A stretch of DNA of 64,000 nucleotides from Pantoea sp. At-9b (GTDB taxonomy: Bacteria; Pseudomonadota; Gammaproteobacteria; Enterobacterales; Enterobacteriaceae), in contig NC_014838.1 in the NCBI RefSeq assembly GCF_000175935.2, forward strand, positions 620,001 to 684,000, given 5' to 3'. The notes under the pieces were generated by a model, which worked only from the letters and a program-made list of their open reading frames with translations, was not told the origin of the DNA and ran no database searches. This document shows, piece by piece, positions 58,419 to 64,000 of this stretch (the stretch's first letter is position 1; each line of letters begins with the position of its first letter). The translations under genes and the position numbers were made by a program.

Positions 58419-60071
58419 ATGTTCTGTGTGCAATGTGAGCAAACCATTCGAACCCCGGCAGCCAACGGCTGCTCGTATGCGCAAGGGATGTGTGGCAAAA
58501 CCGCCGAAACCTCTGATTTACAGGATCTGCTGATCGCCGCATTGCAGGGGCTATCCGCCTGGGCGAGCAAAGCGCGCGAATATGATCTGATCGATCACCA
58601 CATCGACAGCTTTGCCCCACGCGCCTTTTTCTCCACCCTCACTAACGTCAACTTCGATTCACTGCGCATTGTCGGCTATGCGCAGGAGGCGATTGCCAAA
58701 CGCGAAGCGTTGAAGGCGGCCTGCCTGGCGATTGACCCGCAGGCGAACATCGTTCATCCGCTGGCAGATTTGCAACTGGTCAGTGACGATCTCGGCGCAT
58801 TGCAGCAACAAGCCGCCATTTTCACGCCAAATCGTGATAAAGCGCTGATTGGTGACAATATCCTCAGCCTGCGTCTGTTGTGTTTGTATGGGCTGAAAGG
58901 GGCGGCGGCCTATATGGAACACGCGCATGTACTCGGTCAGTACGACAACACCCTGTACGCCACTTATCACCGCATCATGGCGTGGTTAGGCAACTGGCCT
59001 GCGGATATGAATGCCCTGTTGGCCTGTGCCATGGAAATCGGCCAAATGAATTTCAGCGTGATGCGTATGCTCGATGCCGGAGAAACCCACAGCTGGGGCC
59101 ATCCGACACCCACGCAGGTCAATGTTAAAGCGGTCGCCGGAAAGTGCATCCTGATTTCTGGTCACGATCTCAGAGACTTACATCACCTGTTGCAACAGAC
59201 TGAGGGCACCGGCGTCAACGTTTATACCCACGGCGAAATGCTGCCTGCACATGGCTATCCGGAATTACGCAAGTTTAAACATCTGGTCGGCAACTACGGC
59301 AGCGGCTGGCAGAACCAGCAGGTGGAATTCGCCCGCTTCCCGGGGCCGATTATCATGACCTCCAACTGTATTATCGACCCGACCGTCGGTGCCTATGACC
59401 AACGTATCTGGACGCGTAGCATCGTCGGCTGGCCGGGTGTGCAACACCTGACAGGAGACGATTTCACCCCAGTCATCCAGCAGGCCCAACAACTGAACGG
59501 TTTCCCGTACAGCGAAATTGAACATCTGATTACCGTCGGTTTTGGTCGTCAGACCTTACTCGGTGCCGTGGATACCTTGATCGACCTGGTGACGCAGGAA
59601 AAACTGCGCCATGTGTTTTTAGTCGGTGGCTGTGACGGCGCACGCGGCGAACGCAGCTACTTCACCGATTTCGCCACTCAGGTGCCCGACGATTGCCTGA
59701 TTCTGACGCTGGCATGCGGCAAATATCGCTTCAACAAACTCGACTTTGGCAACATTGCCGGACTGCCCAGACTGATCGATGCGGGTCAGTGTAATGACGC
59801 CTATTCGGCGATCATGCTGGCCGTGACGCTGGCGGAAAAACTCGGTTGTGGCGTCAACGATCTGCCGCTGTCCCTGGTGCTGTCGTGGTTTGAGCAAAAG
59901 GCGATTGTCATCCTGCTGACGCTGTTATCGCTGGGTGTCACCAATATCGTCACCGGCCCGACGGCTCCGGCATTTCTGACGCCGGACCTGCTGGCGATCC
60001 TGAACGAGAAATTTGGCCTGCGTCAGGTGACCACCGTTGAGCAGGATATGCAACAGATGCTGAGCGCCTGA
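58419..60071 (+). CDS. hcp: hybrid cluster protein (hydroxylamine reductase / NO-linked)
   Basis: A 550-residue hybrid-cluster protein. N-terminal cysteines Cys3, Cys6, Cys18 and Cys25 ([10 protein letters not shown]...GCSYAQGMC) fit the class with a 2Fe-2S cluster. Hybrid cluster ligands are in [31 protein letters not shown] and [12 protein letters not shown]. It reduces hydroxylamine in vitro and acts as a nitric oxide reductase under anaerobiosis. I start at the ATG at 58419 with AAGGA 8 bases upstream; a TTG at 58413 is unlikely. It precedes hcr by 10 bases. Confidence 0.95.
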   Translation: MFCVQCEQTIRTPAANGCSYAQGMCGKTAETSDLQDLLIAALQGLSAWASKAREYDLIDHHIDSFAPRAFFSTLTNVNFDSLRIVGYAQEAIAKREALKAACLAIDPQANIVHPLADLQLVSDDLGALQQQAAIFTPNRDKALIGDNILSLRLLCLYGLKGAAAYMEHAHVLGQYDNTLYATYHRIMAWLGNWPADMNALLACAMEIGQMNFSVMRMLDAGETHSWGHPTPTQVNVKAVAGKCILISGHDLRDLHHLLQQTEGTGVNVYTHGEMLPAHGYPELRKFKHLVGNYGSGWQNQQVEFARFPGPIIMTSNCIIDPTVGAYDQRIWTRSIVGWPGVQHLTGDDFTPVIQQAQQLNGFPYSEIEHLITVGFGRQTLLGAVDTLIDLVTQEKLRHVFLVGGCDGARGERSYFTDFATQVPDDCLILTLACGKYRFNKLDFGNIAGLPRLIDAGQCNDAYSAIMLAVTLAEKLGCGVNDLPLSLVLSWFEQKAIVILLTLLSLGVTNIVTGPTAPAFLTPDLLAILNEKFGLRQVTTVEQDMQQMLSA

Positions 60072-60081
60072 GGAGGCCACC

Positions 60082-61047
60082 ATGACGATGCCAACCCCAC
60101 AATGCCCGTGGCGCATGCAGGTGCACCATATCCAGCAGGAGACGCCAGATGTCTGGACGCTGTCACTGTTGTGCCACGATTATTATCCTTACCGCGCCGG
60201 GCAATATGCGCTGGTGAGTATCGCTAACAGCGCGACCACCTTGCGCGCCTATACCCTCTCCTCTACACCCGGCGTCAGTGAATACATTACCCTGACCGTG
60301 CGCCGTATTGCAGACGGCGCTGGCTCGCAATGGCTGACTGGTGAGGTAAAACGCGGTGATTATCTGTGGCTCTCGGATGCGCAGGGGCAATTCACCTGTG
60401 ATGACATGCCAGATGACAAACTGTTACTGCTGGCCGCCGGTTGTGGCGTGACGCCGATTATGTCCCTGCGCCGCTGGCTGGCACGATACCGTCCGGCAAC
60501 CGATGTGCAGGTGATTTACAGTGTACGCTCACCACACGATGTGATCTTTGCCGACGAATGGCGTGATTACGCGGTGACGCGGGTGGCAGAGCAGCAGGCC
60601 AGCGCGGGATTTGTTGCAGGCCGCCTGAGCCAGGCGTTGTTAAGCACCGTGCCCGATCTCGCTAACCGAACGGTGTTTTGCTGTGGTCCGGCCCCCTACA
60701 TGGCCTGGGTGGAAGACGCGGTGCAGCAATTCGGTGTGCGTCGCTTCTTTAAAGAAGCCTTCTTCACCCCGACAGCCCCGGCAACGGAAGGGCTGAAAAT
60801 CAGCAAACTTTCCGCCGGCAAAACCTTCTTTGCGCCGCATGGCAGCTCACTGCTACAGGCGCTGGAGAGCAACAAGGTGCCGATCGTCGCGGCCTGTCGC
60901 GCAGGGGTGTGCGGCTGCTGTAAAACCCAGGTGCTCTCGGGCGAATATCACGTCAGCAGCAGCGCCACCCTGACCACTCAGGAAATTGATCAGGGTTTTG
61001 TGCTGGCCTGTTCGTGCCAGCCGCAGGGAGATTTGCTGCTGGCCTGA
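60082..61047 (+). CDS. hcr: NADH oxidoreductase Hcr
   Basis: A 321-residue reductase that feeds electrons to Hcp. Layout: FAD-binding barrel (RAYTLSSTPG), NAD domain (LLLAAGCGVTPIMSL, FCCGPAPYM), and a C-terminal 2Fe-2S ferredoxin domain (ACRAGVCGCCKTQV and LACSCQPQGD). GAGG sits 5 bases before the ATG. The operon ends 24 bases before the convergent IclR gene. Confidence 0.95.
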   Translation: MTMPTPQCPWRMQVHHIQQETPDVWTLSLLCHDYYPYRAGQYALVSIANSATTLRAYTLSSTPGVSEYITLTVRRIADGAGSQWLTGEVKRGDYLWLSDAQGQFTCDDMPDDKLLLLAAGCGVTPIMSLRRWLARYRPATDVQVIYSVRSPHDVIFADEWRDYAVTRVAEQQASAGFVAGRLSQALLSTVPDLANRTVFCCGPAPYMAWVEDAVQQFGVRRFFKEAFFTPTAPATEGLKISKLSAGKTFFAPHGSSLLQALESNKVPIVAACRAGVCGCCKTQVLSGEYHVSSSATLTTQEIDQGFVLACSCQPQGDLLLA

Positions 61048-61071
61048 TCAACAAATTCGTCACGGCGGCAT

Positions 61072-61872
61072 TCAGCCCTGATAGCCGCACTGCCGGGACA
61101 AGGCAAGCGCCGCCGCACGGATTTTCTCGCCAAGGCTGTCCACCAACCCCGCCCGGGCTTCGCTGCTGAGAAAGCTGGTGGCGATGCCCGCAATCGCCCT
61201 TCCCGAGTGATCGTAAATCGCCGCACCAACACAGGTCATCGCCGCATGGATCTGGCCGTTATCAATCGAAAAATGGCGTGCACGAATCGCCGTCAGCTCG
61301 CGGCGCAACGCCTCAAGATTATTCACCCCGGCAGCGGTCATCGGGGGTGGAAAACCGCTCGCGAACAGGGCAGTCAGCTCATGGTCAGGCAGCTCGGAAA
61401 GCAGCATCTTACCAGTGGCGGTAAAGGGGGCTGGCAAGCGCATACCGATACGAAACGTATGACCAAGGGGTTTATCTGAATTTCGACAACTGATGTAGAC
61501 CACTTCATCGCGGTCAAGCACAGTCAGCGTGATGGTATAGCCATCCAGCTCGCTGTCGCTGGCAAAGTATTCACGGAACAACGCCACGATATCCATTTGC
61601 GACAAGAAACCCTCTGCCCAGCGCATCAGATGTGGCCCGAGGCGGAAAGCCCCATCGGCGGATCTGACTAACAGCCCCAGCTCGGTCAGCACGTTCAGTT
61701 GCCCATGCGCGGTGCTTTTCGGCAGGGCCAGCTGACGGGTGATATCCGCCGCCGCCAGCGCGCCCCCCTGAGCAGCAACCAGGTCGAGAATGGTGACCGC
61801 ACGTCGCAAAGCGGGAACGGTATCCATATTTTTGCGCGTTTGATCGCTTTTTGTTACGAAGTCCCCTGACAT
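61072..61872 (-). CDS. IclR-family transcriptional regulator
   Basis: A 266-residue regulator with an N-terminal winged helix (about 18-80: ALRRAVTILDLVAAQG, ITRQLALPKSTAHGQLNVL) and an IclR effector domain (about 95-260, ending LGEKIRAAALALSRQCG). The start at 61872 has AGGGGG 4-5 bases upstream. It diverges from the aldehyde dehydrogenase gene over 71 bases that contain a perfect 18-bp palindrome, so it is likely to control that operon and itself. Effector unknown; a C4 hydroxy or semialdehyde is plausible from the targets. Confidence 0.9.
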   Translation of the reverse strand: MSGDFVTKSDQTRKNMDTVPALRRAVTILDLVAAQGGALAAADITRQLALPKSTAHGQLNVLTELGLLVRSADGAFRLGPHLMRWAEGFLSQMDIVALFREYFASDSELDGYTITLTVLDRDEVVYISCRNSDKPLGHTFRIGMRLPAPFTATGKMLLSELPDHELTALFASGFPPPMTAAGVNNLEALRRELTAIRARHFSIDNGQIHAAMTCVGAAIYDHSGRAIAGIATSFLSSEARAGLVDSLGEKIRAAALALSRQCGYQG

Positions 61873-61907
61873 ACTGCCCCCTGTCCAATGTTCACTATAC
61901 CGATCTT

Positions 61908-61925
61908 AGTTCAATATATTGAACT
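61908..61925. promoter_or_regulatory. operator-like palindrome, IclR candidate
   Basis: AGTTCAATATATTGAACT is a perfect 18-bp palindrome, 18 bases before the aldehyde dehydrogenase ATG and 35 before the IclR start. CAATGTTCAC at 61886-61895 is a related half-site. Confidence 0.65.
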
Positions 61926-61943
61926 TATCCTAAGGGGGAGTAC

Positions 61944-63398
61944 ATGATCAAACTAAAAAATCCCACGCTGCTGCGTGACCGCTGTTTGGTAAATGGCGAA
62001 TGGGTGAGCGGCAGCAAGGGAGAGGTCATTAAGGTTGATAATCCTGCCACCGGCGACATTATCGCCACCGTACCTGCCCTGTCGGCATCCGATACTGAGG
62101 GCGCGATCCGCGCAGCGCAAACCGCCTTCCGCAGCTGGAGCAAAATGGCGGCCAAAGATCGCACCGCCGTGCTGCGTCGCTGGTTCAATTTGATGGTAGA
62201 ACATGCCGACGACCTCGCCGCACTGATGACCGCTGAACAGGGTAAACCGCTGGCAGAAGCCAAAGGTGAAGCGCTGTATGCCGCTTCCTTTGTCGAATGG
62301 TTCGCCGAGGAAGCGAAACGGGTGTACGGCGAAACCATCCCGGCCCCCACCAATAACAAACGTATCGTGGTGATCAAGCAGCCGATTGGCGTTTGTGCGG
62401 CCATCACACCGTGGAATTTCCCGGCGGCGATGATCACCCGCAAAGCCGCGCCAGCACTGGCCGCAGGCTGCACCATGATCGTCCGCCCCGCAGAGAAAAC
62501 ACCGCTAACGGCACTGGCGCTGGCTGAATTGGCCCAACAGGCCGGTATTCCGGCCGGGGTTTTCCAGGTGATCACCGGCGATGCGCGCGAGCTGGGCGGG
62601 GTGCTCACCGCCAGCGATGTCGTCACCAAACTCTCTTTTACCGGCTCCACCCAGGTTGGCCGTCTGCTGATGGCCCAGTGCGCCCCGACCATTAAAAAGC
62701 TGTCGCTGGAACTGGGCGGTAACGCGCCTTTTATCGTGTTTGATGACGCCGACCTTGATGCCGCCGTCGAGGGGGCCATCGCCTCTAAATATCGCAACGC
62801 CGGGCAGACCTGCGTCTGCTCCAATCGTCTTTATGTGCAGGACGCGGTGTACGACCAGTTTGCCGAAAAACTCGCGGCGCGGGTTGCCGCGCTGAAGGTC
62901 GGCGAAGGTCATCAGCCGGATGTGCTGATCGGGCCGTTGATCGATGGCAACGCCGTCAAAAAGGTCGAAGAACATATTGCCGATGCACTGGCGAAAGGGG
63001 CGCGGTTGGTCACCGGGGGCAAAACGCATGCGCTCGGTGGCAGCTTCTTCGAACCGACGGTGCTGACGGACGTCACCCAGCAGATGAAAATCGCACGCGA
63101 GGAGACCTTCGGGCCGGTTGCTCCGTTGTTCCGCTTCAGCAGCGAGGATGAAGTGATCGCGATGGCAAACGATACCGAATTTGGCCTTGCCGCTTATTTC
63201 TACACCGAAAATGTGCGTCGCACCTGGCGAGTGGCCGAAGCGCTGGAGTACGGCATGGTCGGTCATAACACCGGGCTGATCTCCAACGAAGTTGCACCGT
63301 TCGGTGGTGTGAAGCAATCCGGTCTCGGTCGTGAAGGTTCCCATCACGGCATTGATGAGTATCTGGAAATCAAATACCTGTGCTCAGAAATTGCCTGA
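61944..63398 (+). CDS. NAD(P)-dependent succinate-semialdehyde-type dehydrogenase
   Basis: A 484-residue aldehyde dehydrogenase close to GabD in length. Catalytic residues: Glu256 in LSLELGGN and Cys290 in NAGQTCVCSN; Asn158 in PWNFP. The usual Lys of the KPAE cofactor block is Arg181 here (IVRPAEKTP), which could change NADP versus NAD use. GGGGG precedes the ATG by about 6 bases. With the iron alcohol dehydrogenase 28 bases downstream it would form an alcohol-to-aldehyde-to-acid pair such as 4-hydroxybutyrate to succinate. Substrate inferred, not shown. Confidence 0.88.
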   Translation: MIKLKNPTLLRDRCLVNGEWVSGSKGEVIKVDNPATGDIIATVPALSASDTEGAIRAAQTAFRSWSKMAAKDRTAVLRRWFNLMVEHADDLAALMTAEQGKPLAEAKGEALYAASFVEWFAEEAKRVYGETIPAPTNNKRIVVIKQPIGVCAAITPWNFPAAMITRKAAPALAAGCTMIVRPAEKTPLTALALAELAQQAGIPAGVFQVITGDARELGGVLTASDVVTKLSFTGSTQVGRLLMAQCAPTIKKLSLELGGNAPFIVFDDADLDAAVEGAIASKYRNAGQTCVCSNRLYVQDAVYDQFAEKLAARVAALKVGEGHQPDVLIGPLIDGNAVKKVEEHIADALAKGARLVTGGKTHALGGSFFEPTVLTDVTQQMKIAREETFGPVAPLFRFSSEDEVIAMANDTEFGLAAYFYTENVRRTWRVAEALEYGMVGHNTGLISNEVAPFGGVKQSGLGREGSHHGIDEYLEIKYLCSEIA

Positions 63399-63426
63399 AC
63401 ATAGCAGTCAACAAAGAGGAGATGAG

Positions 63427-64000
63427 ATGACTATCAATCCATTTGAGTTTCGCACCGTACCCGCGATCGAGATGAAGTGGGGAGGTGCACAGCAGCTCGG
63501 TACCAGCATCGCCGCCCGTTTCACCCAACGTCATGTCTGCCTGATCACCGATGCCGGGCTGGTTAAAGCCGGTCTGATTGCCCCCATCGTTGACAATCTT
63601 ACCGCCGCCGGTTTCAGCGTCAGTGTGTTTGATCAGGTGGTGGCCGATCCGCCAGAAGCGATCGTCCATGCCTGTGTTGATGCCGTGAAACAAGCCGGTG
63701 CCGATCTGATTATCGGCCTCGGCGGTGGCTCCTCGCTGGATATCGCCAAGGTAGCGGCGGTGATGGCACACGGCGAGCAGCCACTGGCCGAGATGTATGG
63801 CATCGGCAAGGTGACAGGTTCCCGGTTGCCGCTGGTGCTGATCCCCACGACCGCCGGGACCGGCTCGGAAGTCACCAATATCGCCATTATCACCACTGGC
63901 GAAACCACCAAGATGGGTGTGGTTGCGCCACAACTGTATGCTGATTTCGTGTTGCTCGATGCGGAACTCACCGTCGGACTGCCACAAATCCATACTGCCG
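63427..64000 (+). CDS. iron-containing alcohol dehydrogenase (partial, C-terminus beyond window)
   Basis: The first 191 residues of a group III iron alcohol dehydrogenase: N-terminal Rossmann domain with IIGLGGGSSLDIAKV (NAD-binding), then PTTAGTGSEVTNIAII, both standard for the family. Metal-binding His residues lie beyond the window. AGGAG is 6 bases before the ATG at 63427. It follows the semialdehyde dehydrogenase in one operon, which suggests 4-hydroxybutyrate or a similar omega-hydroxy acid as substrate; other diols or alcohols are possible. Confidence 0.88.
   Translation, partial: MTINPFEFRTVPAIEMKWGGAQQLGTSIAARFTQRHVCLITDAGLVKAGLIAPIVDNLTAAGFSVSVFDQVVADPPEAIVHACVDAVKQAGADLIIGLGGGSSLDIAKVAAVMAHGEQPLAEMYGIGKVTGSRLPLVLIPTTAGTGSEVTNIAIITTGETTKMGVVAPQLYADFVLLDAELTVGLPQIHTA

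Noticed and set aside
1..64000. CRISPR arrays, prophage or insertion sequences
   Set aside because: No regularly spaced repeats, phage structural genes or transposase frames were seen.

Overview
The window reads as chromosomal DNA of an enterobacterium. Gene content (fhlA-hyp-hyc-hydN-fdhF, hcp-hcr, fetAB, a yicJ/yicI-like pair), short 4-bp stop/start overlaps and high-GC codon use all fit Enterobacterales. A recurring palindromic repeat built on GTAGCGGCGCGAT and triheme membrane gluconate dehydrogenases point towards the Erwiniaceae (Pantoea-like). That placement is an inference. No rRNA, tRNA, CRISPR array or transposase was seen.

Layout. 1-6.6 kb is a catabolic cluster: a partial LysR regulator, two short-chain dehydrogenases, a 2,4'-dihydroxyacetophenone-dioxygenase-like cupin, an ACS-type MFS transporter, an FMN alpha-hydroxy-acid oxidase and a LacI regulator next to a perfect 16-bp operator-like palindrome. 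6.8-10.7 kb is the first three-gene flavin/cytochrome dehydrogenase of the gluconate 2-dehydrogenase type. 10.7-23.5 kb is an envelope and metal region: a PmtA-like methyltransferase and a PmrR-like mini-protein, each behind a PmrA-type box; fetAB; an ArnA-type formyltransferase that has lost two of three catalytic residues; and an RND pump with its own CusR-type two-component system. Identical CusR-type boxes precede the pump operon and a separate membrane-protein/PAP2-phosphatase operon. 23.7-27.1 kb is a GPH transporter and a GH31 glycosidase. 27.1-29.4 kb is an AT-rich insert carrying a GNAT and a solo LuxR, flanked by a 135-bp direct repeat.

29.4-34.2 kb holds the lower gallate / 4-oxalomesaconate pathway (hydratase, aldolase, tautomerase, a 6PGDH-like reductase) with a divergent LysR-type regulator that has two DNA-binding domains. 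34.2-54.2 kb is a nearly complete formate hydrogenlyase locus: the hypABCDE-fhlA operon diverges from hycABCDEFGHI, followed by hydN, a formate dehydrogenase H with Cys in place of selenocysteine, hypF and a nickel permease. Sigma-54 promoters and palindromes sit where FhlA is known to act in E. coli. 54.5-58.3 kb is a second, paralogous gluconate-dehydrogenase-type operon. 58.4-61.0 kb is hcp-hcr behind an NsrR operator. 61.1-64 kb is an IclR regulator diverging from a succinate-semialdehyde-type dehydrogenase and an iron alcohol dehydrogenase that runs off the window.

How they work together: the formate locus supplies enzyme, maturation, nickel uptake and regulator in one block; the two periplasmic dehydrogenases feed sugar-acid electrons to the respiratory chain; and the 10.7-22.4 kb region looks like two envelope-stress regulons (PmrA-like and CusR-like) lying side by side.
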